DNA of 64,000 nt from JASEGV01 sp947085405 (GTDB taxonomy: Bacteria; Bacteroidota; Ignavibacteria; UBA10030; BY39), in assembly GCA_947085405.1 (NCBI GenBank), contig CAMTWO010000024.1, positions 16,052 to 80,051 of the forward strand, in the 5' to 3' direction. Below the pieces are notes generated by a model. That model was not told the DNA's origin, searched no databases, and saw only the letters and a list, made by a program, of their open reading frames with translations. This document shows positions 15,641 to 25,546 of this stretch, in pieces. Made by a program: the position numbers and the translations under genes. Numbering within the stretch: position 1 is the stretch's first letter; the number at the start of each line of letters is the position of its first letter.

Positions 15641-18496
15641 ATGATTAATAAAGTTGCGGTTATAATGCTCCTGACTCTGAGTATTACACAAACTGGCCTT
15701 ACTTTAACGCAGGTGAAAAAAACAAAACAAGATTTTCCAATTAAAGAGTTATTCACAAGTCGTTCTCAACCAGCAATAAAAGTGCCTATGAAGTCTTCAT
15801 ACTTTCCGCCAGCCGCGGCTGTTTCGAGTGTGATATTTGAAGAAAGTTTTGAAGGTACGACAGGATTTTCACCGGCAGGATGGAAAACTGTAAATAAGGA
15901 TGGTGGCGGAACGACAGGTCCCTGGTTTCAAGGAAATTCAACTATATTCACAGCTTACCACGGTAACGGGTATGCGGCTGCTAACTATCAGGGTGCCAAC
16001 GATTTTTATATCGACGAATGGCTAATATCACCACTTATATCATCTATAAGCTTGAGCGATACACTCTGCTTCTATCATCGATCTCCGGATTACTCATCAT
16101 GGGCTGATTCTATTGAAGTACGAATATCTACTACAGATACTGCTATTGCATCGTTCACTAAAAGAATAGATTACTTTGAAACTTCTACTACGGGTTGGGC
16201 ACAGAAAAAATATTCGTTAAAAAATTTTGTAACAAACGGTAGCAATATTTATATAGCTTTTAGATATTTAATATACGACGGTGGAATATCGGGTTTTAAC
16301 TCGGATTATGTTGGAATTGATCTGGTACAGATTATCAGACCTAAATTGCAAACAGATATGAAGGTTTTTTCGATCGACTATCCGATTCATAGCACAAAGG
16401 TCGTTCAAGGAAGCACTATTTATCCCGTTGCTACTTTTGAGAATGTAGGCAGCTTAACCTTATCGAACATACCCGTTAGAATGAAAATATTTTCACCCAC
16501 TGGAGCAGTTTACGAAAGCAACCAAATAATATCATCATTAAACCCAAACCAATCCACGCCAATAACTTTCGACAACTATACACCGCTTGTCAATGGAGTT
16601 TACCAAGTTAGAGCCTATTCGCTATTCGTCGGGGACGAGAACAGAGTAAACGACTCTTTAGCGATATCTTTCAAAGCCGCAATTTTATTATCAGGAACAT
16701 TTACTGTGGGAGTCGGAGGCCACATCCAGACGATCAATAAAGCCATCGATTCATTGTCCAATAATATTATTTCAGGCGACATCACGTTATCATTAATTAA
16801 CAATACTTATAACGAAATCCCGATTACAATTCCAGATTTGGATTATTCGTTTTCTACGAACAAAGTTATCATCAAACCTGCAAACGGTATGTCGCCCACT
16901 ATTAATATCAATTCCACGATAGAAAAACCCTACGGCATTTCTATTAACGGAGCGACAAAAATTGTAATTAACGGATCCAATAGTGATTTAGAAGATAAAA
17001 ATCTTACATTAATTTTATTGGGGTCTGAGGGTAAGATCGGTATTAGTATCGGTAGTGTTTTTGGCGCCAGCGCCGATAGCAACACGATAAAAAATCTGAA
17101 CATCCGAACTGGAGCTGATTCTTTACTCTCATCAAACGGATATTTCGGAATACTCGTAACTGGTTACAGCAGTGCTTTCCCATCTGCGGGAAACATTATT
17201 TACAACTGCGATATTACAAAGCATGGTTCTATCGGAATTGCTGCTCAGTGGTTGAACGGTGTTACGATTGAAAAAAATTACATACACGACTGGAAACAAC
17301 TTAGCGGCGATAACGATGTGCATGGAATCTGGATCGCCGACGGAGTAGTAAATGCAGTCGTCTGTAGAAATATCATCAGTAATATCAGAACTGCTGTAAA
17401 TTATGCGTGGACGATAGGAATAGAGAACAGCTCGGGTTCAAATTCTTACTCAAATTTCTACAATAATTTTATTCATAATATTTTATCATACGGGGCGGGT
17501 GGACTAGTTAATTATTCACTCGGAATATACAGTAGCAGTACTGCAAACACCGGGGATAGCTATTACTACAATTCAATTTACCTTTCCGGAAACGACCTCT
17601 CAACGTCGTCATCAAGCCGAACTGCAGGTTTTGAATTTTATGGAGGGGCAAACATCACTCTGAAAAACAACATTGTTTTTAACGAAACAAATCTGGCGGG
17701 AAGCTCCACATATAATAAGGCTTATGCAATATATCTTGCTGCATTGCCAACAAATTTTGTTTCGAATAATAACAATCTATACGCTCCGGGAACGAAGGGG
17801 GCTGTTGGATACAATGCAGGTAACAGATTCACAATCACAGATTGGAAGAATTCTTTTACACCCAAACAAGATAGTTTAAGTATTAGCGCCGATCCTTTTT
17901 TTGTTTCTCAAAGTAGTGGTAATTTACATATTTTAACTTCTGAGTCGTCGCCTGTTAATGCTGCCGCTGTTCCAATTCCGGGTATTACGACAGATATCGA
18001 CGGACAGAAGCGGAACTCCATAACCCCCGATATTGGTGCAGATGAATTTACACCTGGCGAATTTATGGTGCCAGCTATTTATTCCGCAGGATGGAACCTC
18101 GTCTCAGTTCCGCTTACCGTTTCCGACTATACCAAAACCGCAATTTTCCCCCTCTCAATCTCGAATGCATTTTCATTCGACGGTAATTACAAAGTACAAC
18201 AAACATTAAAAAATGGAATTGGTTATTGGTTAAAATTCAGTTCACCCCAAACGATATTTATGGAGGGTTTTTCACGGCTTATCGACACGGTCGATGTAAA
18301 AGTAGGATGGAATTTAATCGGCTCGGTATCCTTTTCGATTCCTGTAAGTTCAATAATACAGATCCCTGCGAATAACATAATATCCCTGATATATGGTTAT
18401 AATTTGGGCTATCATTCTGTAACTTCAATTGTTCCGGGAAGAGGATACTGGGTAAAAGTACGGCAGGATGGAAAACTTCTCCTCATCTCTCAATAA
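15641..18496 (+). CDS. Secreted beta-helix protein with choice-of-anchor J-like domain
   Basis: This 951-residue protein has an N-terminal hydrophobic export segment. A region (about 66-205) with FEESFEG, GWKTVNKDGGG and DEWLISP resembles the choice-of-anchor J / MAM-like domain. A right-handed parallel beta-helix follows (about 375-720, with repeated N-x-I/V patterns and a D-x-I-G-A-D-E-F end signature). The C-terminus carries two GWNLVS/GWNLIGS modules (about 810-951). Unlike its neighbours it stops without a PNPFNP sorting domain, so the export and anchoring route is unclear, and the gene may be truncated at its 3' end. Beta-helix proteins often bind or cleave polysaccharides; no catalytic residues could be assigned. 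Confidence 0.75.
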   Translation: MINKVAVIMLLTLSITQTGLTLTQVKKTKQDFPIKELFTSRSQPAIKVPMKSSYFPPAAAVSSVIFEESFEGTTGFSPAGWKTVNKDGGGTTGPWFQGNSTIFTAYHGNGYAAANYQGANDFYIDEWLISPLISSISLSDTLCFYHRSPDYSSWADSIEVRISTTDTAIASFTKRIDYFETSTTGWAQKKYSLKNFVTNGSNIYIAFRYLIYDGGISGFNSDYVGIDLVQIIRPKLQTDMKVFSIDYPIHSTKVVQGSTIYPVATFENVGSLTLSNIPVRMKIFSPTGAVYESNQIISSLNPNQSTPITFDNYTPLVNGVYQVRAYSLFVGDENRVNDSLAISFKAAILLSGTFTVGVGGHIQTINKAIDSLSNNIISGDITLSLINNTYNEIPITIPDLDYSFSTNKVIIKPANGMSPTININSTIEKPYGISINGATKIVINGSNSDLEDKNLTLILLGSEGKIGISIGSVFGASADSNTIKNLNIRTGADSLLSSNGYFGILVTGYSSAFPSAGNIIYNCDITKHGSIGIAAQWLNGVTIEKNYIHDWKQLSGDNDVHGIWIADGVVNAVVCRNIISNIRTAVNYAWTIGIENSSGSNSYSNFYNNFIHNILSYGAGGLVNYSLGIYSSSTANTGDSYYYNSIYLSGNDLSTSSSSRTAGFEFYGGANITLKNNIVFNETNLAGSSTYNKAYAIYLAALPTNFVSNNNNLYAPGTKGAVGYNAGNRFTITDWKNSFTPKQDSLSISADPFFVSQSSGNLHILTSESSPVNAAAVPIPGITTDIDGQKRNSITPDIGADEFTPGEFMVPAIYSAGWNLVSVPLTVSDYTKTAIFPLSISNAFSFDGNYKVQQTLKNGIGYWLKFSSPQTIFMEGFSRLIDTVDVKVGWNLIGSVSFSIPVSSIIQIPANNIISLIYGYNLGYHSVTSIVPGRGYWVKVRQDGKLLLISQ

Positions 18497-18582
18497 ATCA
18501 CTGATTATAATTTATTACGAACAAAGAAACGTGTAATATTGAGAGAACTCGGTTTTTAAATTTTTTCTTCGAGAATATTTGT

Positions 18583-19680
18583 TTATATCGCTGCCTCGGT
18601 ATCTTTCCGGAAGAAATGTAATTTAGCAGTATCGATATAAAGCGGAAAGTTTTCGTTCACTTTTAACCGGTTATCGGGTGGCACACGGGCCACTAACTTT
18701 TCGCCGTTTCTGGTTGCGAAATAAACAAACATTTCGTTCCCTACCGTTTCTATAACTTCGATGAATCCTATTATCTCCTTCAACGCCGCTGAATTAGAAT
18801 GCGTGTGAATGTGCTCGGGTCTGATTCCTAATACAATTTCTTTATTTGTATAAGCTGCTAATTTATTTCTGAATTCATCTGGTAAATTACATTCAAAAGT
18901 TTTATTCAGGGATGTGTACTGCAGTTGACCGTCGTTATGAATTTTACCTTCAACAAAATTCATCGTCGGACTTCCAATAAACGAAGCAACAAATTTATTT
19001 ACAGGATTATTGTAGATGTTCAGCGGTGTATCGACCTGATGTATGTGTCCGTCTTTCATTACAACAATTCTGTCGCCCATCGACATTGCTTCAACCTGGT
19101 CGTGTGTTACGTAAATCATCGTGGTTTCGATTTGGTGATGCAGCCGCGAAATTTCGGTTCGCATTTGAACACGCAGGTTTGCATCGAGATTGCTGAGCGG
19201 TTCATCGAATAAAAATACTTTCGGCTGACGCACAATCGCCCTGCCCAAAGCAACACGCTGACGCTGCCCGCCCGAAAGGGCTTTCGGTTTACGCTCTAAC
19301 AACTGGCTAATGCCAAGTATATCGGCAGCTTTTTGAACACGTTTTTTAATCTCGGCTTTATCATACTTTCGTAATTTCAAACCGAACGCTAAATTTTCAA
19401 ACACATTCATGTGCGGGTAGAGAGCGTAATTTTGAAATACCATGGCAATGTCCCTGTCTTTCGGTGGGATGTCGTTCACGACTTTTTCGTCAATTGAAAT
19501 CGTGCCGCTTGTAATTTCTTCGAGTCCGGCAATCATCCTCAATGTTGTCGATTTACCGCATCCCGAAGGTCCAACCAACACGATGAACTCTTTATCCGGT
19601 ATTACCAAGTTCACATCGTGAACAACCGTTACGTTTGGTTCGAATGTTTTCCGAACGTTTTCTAATTTTACTGAGCCCAT
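18583..19680 (-). CDS. ugpC: ABC transporter ATP-binding protein, MalK/UgpC type
   Basis: The 365-residue protein has a full set of ABC motifs: Walker A GPSGCGKST (37-45), Q-loop Gln83, signature LSGGQ (135-139), Walker B VFLFDE (155-160) and switch His193. A C-terminal TOBE/OB region (about 240-365) contains LGIRPEHI, diagnostic of the CUT1-type sugar/glycerol-phosphate importers and the multi-system MsmX-type ATPases. No permease or binding protein is encoded nearby, so it may energise importers encoded elsewhere. The exact substrate, and hence the symbol, is uncertain. Confidence 0.85.
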   Translation of the reverse strand: MGSVKLENVRKTFEPNVTVVHDVNLVIPDKEFIVLVGPSGCGKSTTLRMIAGLEEITSGTISIDEKVVNDIPPKDRDIAMVFQNYALYPHMNVFENLAFGLKLRKYDKAEIKKRVQKAADILGISQLLERKPKALSGGQRQRVALGRAIVRQPKVFLFDEPLSNLDANLRVQMRTEISRLHHQIETTMIYVTHDQVEAMSMGDRIVVMKDGHIHQVDTPLNIYNNPVNKFVASFIGSPTMNFVEGKIHNDGQLQYTSLNKTFECNLPDEFRNKLAAYTNKEIVLGIRPEHIHTHSNSAALKEIIGFIEVIETVGNEMFVYFATRNGEKLVARVPPDNRLKVNENFPLYIDTAKLHFFRKDTEAAI

Positions 19681-19781
19681 ATTTTTCTCTCATTTATTCT
19701 TGTAAAATATATATATTTTTCTTTTAACTTAAAAACACTTATCTTTTTACTGAAGTTATCAAATACTCATAAACTTAGCAA

Positions 19782-20459
19782 ATGGAAAAAATTATCGAAC
19801 ACTTATATATTTTACCGATACTGTTATTTTCTGTTATCGTCCACGAAATTTCACACGGTTATATGGCTTTGCGTTTAGGCGATCCAACCGCAAAAATGAT
19901 GGGGCGATTAACTTTCAATCCAATTCCACACATCGATCCAATCGGTTCAGTCCTTGTGCCCCTCTTCTCTTTATTTATGGCGGGGCAGATTTTTATCGCA
20001 TGGGCAAAACCGGTTCCCGTAAATCCAATGAACTTTTCGAATTTCAAACGCGACGATATACTTGTTTCAATAGTAGGTCCACTCTCGAATATCGCCCTGG
20101 CTTTTGTGTGCGCCATTGCTTTCATTTTAGCTCACACATTCACTCCATTAGTCCAACAAGCGAATATCGAATTGTTAACCGAAATGTGGGGCTTCTTAAA
20201 CAAAATGTTCCTCGGTGGATTGTATCTCAACGTCATACTCGCCGTGTTCAATATGCTGCCGATTCCGCCATTAGATGGTTCACACGTTGTTGCTAATTTT
20301 TTGCCGGACGCCATCAGCGAACAATATCGTAACATCGGTTTCTTCGGTATATTCATAATAATTCTATTGATGCGTGTTGACGCTTTCAGAACAATTTTTT
20401 TCGGCATCATCGAAACTATAGCATTTCCCTTTTTAATGTTAATAAATATTCTTACATAA
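19782..20459 (+). CDS. Site-2 protease family (M50) membrane metalloprotease
   Basis: This 225-residue multi-pass membrane protein carries the zinc motif HEISH (21-25) in its first membrane helix and the third-ligand motif NMLPIPPLDG (Asp165) in a later one. Together these define the compact M50 / YwhC-like rhomboid-independent intramembrane proteases. No PDZ domain is present. Physiological substrates of this short type are mostly unknown. It is divergent from the ABC ATPase and followed closely by asd. Confidence 0.85.
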   Translation: MEKIIEHLYILPILLFSVIVHEISHGYMALRLGDPTAKMMGRLTFNPIPHIDPIGSVLVPLFSLFMAGQIFIAWAKPVPVNPMNFSNFKRDDILVSIVGPLSNIALAFVCAIAFILAHTFTPLVQQANIELLTEMWGFLNKMFLGGLYLNVILAVFNMLPIPPLDGSHVVANFLPDAISEQYRNIGFFGIFIIILLMRVDAFRTIFFGIIETIAFPFLMLINILT

Positions 20460-20477
20460 ATATTTGAGAGGAAAGTA

Positions 20478-21479
20478 ATGAAACTTTATGACATCGGAAT
20501 TGTAGGTTCCACCGGATTAGTTGGAAGAAAAATTTTGGAAGTTCTCGAACAACGCAAGTTTCCCGTCGGAAAATTACATCTTCTTGCTACCGAAAAATCG
20601 ATAGGCACGCAAATTGACTTTAAAGGAAAAACTTATTTTGTAGAAAAGTTAACCGCCGATGTATTGTCAGGTTTCGATTTTGTGTTTTTTAGTGCAGGCG
20701 GTCCCGTCAGTAAAGAGTTCGCTCCCATCGCGGCGCAAAAAGGAGCCCTCGTAATTGATAACAGCAGCACGTTTCGTATGGAAGATTGGGTTCCGCTTGT
20801 TGTTCCCGAAGTAAATCCGCACAAAGTGTTAAAACATAAAGGCATCATTGCCAACCCCAACTGCTCGACAATTCAAATGGTAGTTGCCTTAAAACCGCTG
20901 CACGATAAGTGGAAAATAAAAAGAATAATCGTATCAACGTATCAGTCCGTAACGGGCGCCGGTCAGTATGCTGTTGACCAGCTTGAAGATGAGGTGCAAA
21001 AAGTTCCGATGCGAAAACAAAAATTCCCTCATCAAATTGCTTATAACTGTTTTCCGCACATAGATATTTTTTATGAAGATGGTTATACACGAGAAGAATT
21101 AAAAATGGTGAACGAAACACGAAAAATTATGGAAGAGCCGGCACTGAAAATTACAGCAACCTGTGTGCGTATTCCGTCAATCGGAGGACACGGCGAAGCA
21201 ATCAATATTGAATTTGAAAAACCGTTTGAACTTGAAGAAGTTAAAAAAGTTTTAAGCAGTGCACCGGGAGTTGTGCTGCAGGACGACCCGATGCAAAATA
21301 TTTATCCAATGCCAATTTGGTCGCATAATCGCGATGAAGTATTCGTCGGACGGTTACGAAGGGATGAAACAATTAAGAACGGTTTGAATATGTGGGTTGT
21401 TTCCGATAATCTGCGTAAAGGTGCCGCAACTAATGCCGTGCAGATTGCCGAGGAATACATTTTAAGAAAATCAGTTTAG
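20478..21479 (+). CDS. asd: Aspartate-semialdehyde dehydrogenase
   Basis: The 333-residue protein converts aspartyl-4-phosphate to aspartate semialdehyde with NADPH, the branch point to lysine/diaminopimelate, threonine and methionine. It has the nucleotide-binding GSTGLVG near the N-terminus, the catalytic Cys129 in NPNCSTIQ, Gln156 in TYQSVTG and the active-site His238 in GGHGEA. GAGAGGAAAG precedes the ATG. The stop is 2 bases from the start of the homocysteine methyltransferase fusion gene, an operon that joins two steps of methionine formation. Confidence 0.95.
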   Translation: MKLYDIGIVGSTGLVGRKILEVLEQRKFPVGKLHLLATEKSIGTQIDFKGKTYFVEKLTADVLSGFDFVFFSAGGPVSKEFAPIAAQKGALVIDNSSTFRMEDWVPLVVPEVNPHKVLKHKGIIANPNCSTIQMVVALKPLHDKWKIKRIIVSTYQSVTGAGQYAVDQLEDEVQKVPMRKQKFPHQIAYNCFPHIDIFYEDGYTREELKMVNETRKIMEEPALKITATCVRIPSIGGHGEAINIEFEKPFELEEVKKVLSSAPGVVLQDDPMQNIYPMPIWSHNRDEVFVGRLRRDETIKNGLNMWVVSDNLRKGAATNAVQIAEEYILRKSV

Positions 21480-21481
21480 GT

Positions 21482-23326
21482 ATGAAAATACCATTTAGAG
21501 ACCGGTTAAAATTAGGGCCGATATTGTGCGACGGTGCAATGGGAACGCTGCTCGATTTATACGAGTACGACGAACTTCCGCACGAAATCCAAAACATTAA
21601 AAACCCGGACATCGTTGAACGACTTCATTGCGAATATATTGAAGCCGGTTCAGAGATAATCGAGACGAATACATTCTCGGCAAACCGTTTCCGTTTGGCA
21701 GATTATCATTTAGAAGACAAAATAAGAGAGATAAATTTAGCAGGAGTTGAAATTGCTCGCCGTGCTGCCGGTGATAAAGTTTATGTTGCCGGTGCAGTTG
21801 GTCCAACAGGAAAATTAATGGAACCAATCGGAAAAGTAAAACGGCAGCAGGTGCGCGATGCGTTCAAAGAACAGGTTGAGTATCTGCTTGAAGGAGGTAT
21901 CGACCTGATAATGCTTGAAACTTTTGTAAGCATTCAGGAACTTGATGAAGCAATCGAAGCTGTGAAATCGCTTACAAACATTCCCCTTATTGCACAAAAA
22001 GCTTTCGCCGAAGACGGCTCGATACTCGCAGGCAATTATCCAATCGAAGTTGTCGAGCACATAATCGAAAAAGGTGTAGATATAGTTGGGGCAAATTGTA
22101 CTGTCGGACCGCAGCGGATGTTCGGGATTATCCGCAATCTTCATAAAGAGGGAATCTATCTTGTTGCTCAACCTGCTGCAGGAATTCCATCCCTGCAGGA
22201 TGGACGATCGATTTATCACACATCTCCTGAATATTTAGCAACTTATGCGCGCGAGCTTGTTCAAAGCGGAGTTACAATAATTGGCGCCTGCTGCGGCTCA
22301 ACGCCGGCTCATATCCGTGCTATCAGAGATGCAATTAAAGATGTTCAAGTTAAAAGAGGTGATATTAAATCTTCGGCTAATCCGTCAACTGACGGACGAA
22401 TGGTATCACTCGACGCAGAGATGGAATTGCAATATGATGCAGAAAAATTTCGTAAATCGAAATTTGCACGGAACATCGGAAAAAAAATATTAACTACTGT
22501 AGAACTCGACATCCCGCGCGGCGTTGATATGCGAAAAGTAATTGAGGGGGCGCAAAAATGTTACGAACTTGGAGTTGATGCAGTAAACATCACCGACGGC
22601 GCCCGAGCCAGGCTAAGGATGAGCCCTGTAGCCGTTTCGCAACTGATTATGCAAAAGGTTGGCATCGAAACAATTACACACTTTACAGCCCGCGATAAAA
22701 ATTTACTGGCTTTACAAGCCGACTTGCTCGGTTCGCATGCCCTCGGCATTAAAAATTTGCTTTGTATAACAGGCGACCCGGCAAACATCGGCGATTATCC
22801 ACAAGCCCGATCCGTCTTCGATGTTGATTCAATAGGATTAATAAGAGCGGTGAGTTCTATGAACCGCGGCGTCGATTTGTTAGGACACACAATCGGTGAG
22901 CCGACTTCTTTTTTAATTGCCTGTGCTGCAAATCCGTTAGCCGCCGATATGGATTTCGAGATTGAGCGGCTTGAGAAGAAAGCCGAAGCTGGCGCCGAAA
23001 TAATTTTTACTCAGCCCTTATACGAATTGAAAACTCTTGAAGATTTTATAAAGCGAATTGAACATTTGCATTTACCTTTAATGGTTGGCGTTCTCCCTTT
23101 ACGAAGTTACAAGCATACCGACTTTTTACATAACGAAGTTCCGGGAATGATAATACCTGAAAAAGTCAGAGAAAAAATCCGGAACGCCGGAAGCGATGCC
23201 GCAAAAGTTGGTGTTGAGTTATCGAAAGAATTTATTAAAGAAGCAACACAGATTGTTCAGGGAATTTACATGATGCCGCCCTTTGGAAAGTATAATGTTG
23301 TAAGCGAACTGATGGAGAGGATTTGA
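21482..23326 (+). CDS. Bifunctional homocysteine S-methyltransferase / methylenetetrahydrofolate reductase
   Basis: This 614-residue protein has two domains. Residues 1 to about 295 form a homocysteine methyltransferase barrel with DGAMGT (17-22) and zinc ligands Cys206 (GANCTVGP) and Cys270/Cys271 (GACCGSTP). Residues about 318-614 form a methylenetetrahydrofolate reductase barrel with VELDIPRG and CITGDP. The fusion matches the YitJ family. MetH domains for cobalamin binding and activation are absent, so the methyl-transfer half would need a partner or use another donor. It is co-transcribed with asd, 2 bp upstream. Confidence 0.92.
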   Translation: MKIPFRDRLKLGPILCDGAMGTLLDLYEYDELPHEIQNIKNPDIVERLHCEYIEAGSEIIETNTFSANRFRLADYHLEDKIREINLAGVEIARRAAGDKVYVAGAVGPTGKLMEPIGKVKRQQVRDAFKEQVEYLLEGGIDLIMLETFVSIQELDEAIEAVKSLTNIPLIAQKAFAEDGSILAGNYPIEVVEHIIEKGVDIVGANCTVGPQRMFGIIRNLHKEGIYLVAQPAAGIPSLQDGRSIYHTSPEYLATYARELVQSGVTIIGACCGSTPAHIRAIRDAIKDVQVKRGDIKSSANPSTDGRMVSLDAEMELQYDAEKFRKSKFARNIGKKILTTVELDIPRGVDMRKVIEGAQKCYELGVDAVNITDGARARLRMSPVAVSQLIMQKVGIETITHFTARDKNLLALQADLLGSHALGIKNLLCITGDPANIGDYPQARSVFDVDSIGLIRAVSSMNRGVDLLGHTIGEPTSFLIACAANPLAADMDFEIERLEKKAEAGAEIIFTQPLYELKTLEDFIKRIEHLHLPLMVGVLPLRSYKHTDFLHNEVPGMIIPEKVREKIRNAGSDAAKVGVELSKEFIKEATQIVQGIYMMPPFGKYNVVSELMERI

Positions 23327-23393
23327 TTGGATCATCGGTTTATTGAATCATTGAAACAATGAACCGATGGATAAATGGATCAATGGAGTAATG

Positions 23394-23419
23394 CCTGCCC
23401 GCCTTCAGCGTTCAGGCGG
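23394..23419. mobile_element. Small GC-rich palindromic element with flanking direct repeats
   Basis: The sequence between 23394 and 23419 has CCTGCCCGCC/GGCGG arms around TTCAGCGTTCA. The 9-base sequence GGAGTAATG occurs on both sides (23385-23393 and 23420-23428), consistent with a target duplication. It shares the GCCCGCC...AGCGTTCA...GGCGGG core with the 60-bp element at 10267. Confidence 0.65.
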
Positions 23420-23438
23420 GGAGTAATGAAGTTTTAAT

Positions 23439-23478
23439 AAGCCCGTTTTCTTGAGGGAAATCGGCTCTTTTATTTTTG
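23439..23478 (+). terminator. Probable Rho-independent terminator of the asd operon
   Basis: AAGCCCGTTTTC and GGAAATCGGCT form a stem with small mismatches around TTGAG, followed by CTTTTATTTTT. It lies about 110 bp downstream of the fusion gene. Confidence 0.7.
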
Positions 23479-23612
23479 TAGGTCGGTCAACGCCTCTCTC
23501 GACCTATCAACGATTCTATCGAATCGTAGATTCGTAGAACGGTCTCGTAGATACGTTTTTTACGTTCTGAAGAAGTCGGCTTTTCTTTTATATCCTTTTT
23601 TGTTATTTTCAA

Positions 23613-24380
23613 ATGCCTATGTTAATCAAAAATAAACTTACTGAAGATTTTATCAGCGTATGCCGGCGCCTGTACGAGAAGGGCTTTGTTTCGGCAACCG
23701 ACGGCAATGTGAGCGTTCGGCTGGAAACCGGGACATTCCTGACTACACGAACCGGTGTGAACAAAGGAATGGTCGCTGATGAAGATATTATCGAAGTAAA
23801 TCTGCACGGCGAGGTTGTTTCGGGCAACTACGCTCCCTCAACTGAATTAGCAATGCACTTATTTATCTACCATCAGCGTCCTGATGTAAACGCAGTCGTT
23901 CACGCACATCCCCCGCATGCAACAGGATTTGCCACAGCCCGCCAGTCATTAACCGGTTGCGTGTTTCCCGAAGTCATCGTAGGTCTGGGGGCAATCCCGC
24001 TTGCCGAATACGCAACGCCATCAACACTCGAAGTCGTTAAAGCTATTGAACCGTTTGTTAAACAAGCCGATGCGATACTACTTGCTAATCACGGTGTTGT
24101 AACTTACGGCAACGATTTGTTCGATGCTTATTACAAAATGGAAAAAGTTGAACACGCAGCTCACATTACATTCGTAGCACGGATGTTAGGAGGCGAAAAT
24201 CTTCTATCGCAGCAAGATGTAGAAAAATTAAAAGCTATTAGCAAAGAAAGTTATGGAAAAGATTTTTCAGACAGGCTCGCTTGCGAAACTTCCTACACGT
24301 GCAAACAGAGTGGTACACCGGAACAGACCGAAAATTCAGAAGACGATTTAAAAACTTATATAAAAAAGTATTATCTATGA
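23613..24380 (+). CDS. Class II aldolase/adducin family protein
   Basis: This 255-residue protein resembles L-fuculose/L-ribulose-phosphate aldolases and epimerases. The N-terminal TDGNVSVR is the phosphate-binding region; STELAMH and the metal motif HAHPPH (about 97-102) plus a later His in HAAHI provide the zinc site. The last ~35 residues are a charged, low-complexity tail not typical of the core domain. The natural substrate cannot be deduced. It overlaps the ddl start by 4 bases (ATGA), so the two are translationally coupled. Confidence 0.85.
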   Translation: MPMLIKNKLTEDFISVCRRLYEKGFVSATDGNVSVRLETGTFLTTRTGVNKGMVADEDIIEVNLHGEVVSGNYAPSTELAMHLFIYHQRPDVNAVVHAHPPHATGFATARQSLTGCVFPEVIVGLGAIPLAEYATPSTLEVVKAIEPFVKQADAILLANHGVVTYGNDLFDAYYKMEKVEHAAHITFVARMLGGENLLSQQDVEKLKAISKESYGKDFSDRLACETSYTCKQSGTPEQTENSEDDLKTYIKKYYL

Positions 24381-25498
24381 AACGTAAACTTAAAATAGGC
24401 GTTCTGTTTGGCGGAAGGTCTGCCGAGCATGAAGTATCGTTAGTATCGGCTACTTCAGTAATCAACGCACTCGACAAGAAGAAGTATGATGTTGTTCCGA
24501 TTGGAATTACTTTAGATGGCAGGTGGATAAGCTCGCCCGATACGCTTGAAGTTTTGAAATCAAGAAAAAAAATAAACCAACAGCCACAAAAAATTCTACT
24601 GCCGGATCCAAACTTACAAGGTATAGTAGAAATATTTTCAAAAATAAATTCTAAAGAAAAAATTGATGTGGTATTTCCGGTTCTTCACGGGACGTTTGGA
24701 GAGGATGGAACGGTGCAAGGGTTACTTGAACTTGCGAACATTCCGTATGTGGGGGCTGGTGTGCTTGCATCATCGGTTGCAATGGATAAAATTGTGGCAC
24801 GCCGGCTTTACAAGGCAGCGGGCATTTCCGTTACACCCGACGTATCGTTTTTGTGGAAAGAATTCAAGGTAAATAAAAAGTTTTTTTTAGGGCAAGTAGC
24901 TGATGAACTTGGGTTTCCGTGCTTTGTTAAACCGGCGAATATGGGTTCGAGCGTAGGTATTACAAAAGCGCACAACAGTCGTGAGCTTGAAGGTGCAGTC
25001 GTGCTTGCCGCAAATTATGACCGGAAAATTTTAGTCGAGAAAGCAGTTCAGAATGCCCGCGAAATCGAGGTTAGCTTGTTGGGCAACGACAATCCGATAG
25101 TTTCGGTGCTGGGCGAGATAATTTCGTCGAACGAATTTTACGACTACAACGCAAAATATGTGGATGGCAAGTCAACCTCGGAAATACCCGCAAACATTTC
25201 CAAACGAGTTTCGGATAAAATTAAAGAATATGCTTTGCGGGGATACAAGGCAATAGATTGTTCGGGTATGGCGCGTGCCGACTTTTTAGTAGAAAGAGAT
25301 TCTAATAAAATCTATTTAAACGAACTCAACACAATTCCCGGATTCACATCAATCAGTATGTATCCGAAACTTTGGGAAGCATCGGGAATCCCATATCCCA
25401 AACTGTTAGATATGTTAATTAAGGTAGCAATTGAAAGATTCGAAGAGAAGTCGAAGTTGAAAACCGCTTACAGACCGAAGAAAGATTGGTATAAATGA
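24377..25498 (+). CDS. ddl: D-alanine--D-alanine ligase
   Basis: The start is the ATG at 24377, which overlaps the aldolase stop (ATGA); the frame is open further upstream but lacks homology. The 373-residue product begins with the typical GVLFGGRSAEHEVS and has the central FPVLHGTFGEDG, FVKPANMGSS and C-terminal NELNTIPGFT motifs of the ATP-grasp ligase that makes the D-Ala-D-Ala dipeptide of peptidoglycan. Its length is normal. It is placed in an operon with a sugar-phosphate aldolase rather than a cell-division cluster. Confidence 0.95.
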   Translation: MKRKLKIGVLFGGRSAEHEVSLVSATSVINALDKKKYDVVPIGITLDGRWISSPDTLEVLKSRKKINQQPQKILLPDPNLQGIVEIFSKINSKEKIDVVFPVLHGTFGEDGTVQGLLELANIPYVGAGVLASSVAMDKIVARRLYKAAGISVTPDVSFLWKEFKVNKKFFLGQVADELGFPCFVKPANMGSSVGITKAHNSRELEGAVVLAANYDRKILVEKAVQNAREIEVSLLGNDNPIVSVLGEIISSNEFYDYNAKYVDGKSTSEIPANISKRVSDKIKEYALRGYKAIDCSGMARADFLVERDSNKIYLNELNTIPGFTSISMYPKLWEASGIPYPKLLDMLIKVAIERFEEKSKLKTAYRPKKDWYK

Positions 25499-25546
25499 TT
25501 TTGGAATCTTGCTATTTTTTTTTATCTTTAAATAAAAGGTTTAACA

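Larger units (their letters stand above)
23327..23612. other. Intergenic region with palindromic element and terminator
   Basis: No gene is visible. It holds imperfect repeats of GGAT/CAATG words (23331-23390), a small GC-rich palindromic element with flanking direct repeats, a terminator-like hairpin, and AT-rich sequence with the near-repeat GATTCTATCGAATC/GTAGATTCGTAG. Confidence 0.6.

Noticed and set aside
21400..21482. A SAM or cobalamin riboswitch before the methionine synthase-like gene
   Set aside because: Only 2 bp separate asd from the fusion gene, and no riboswitch-like fold is visible upstream of asd.
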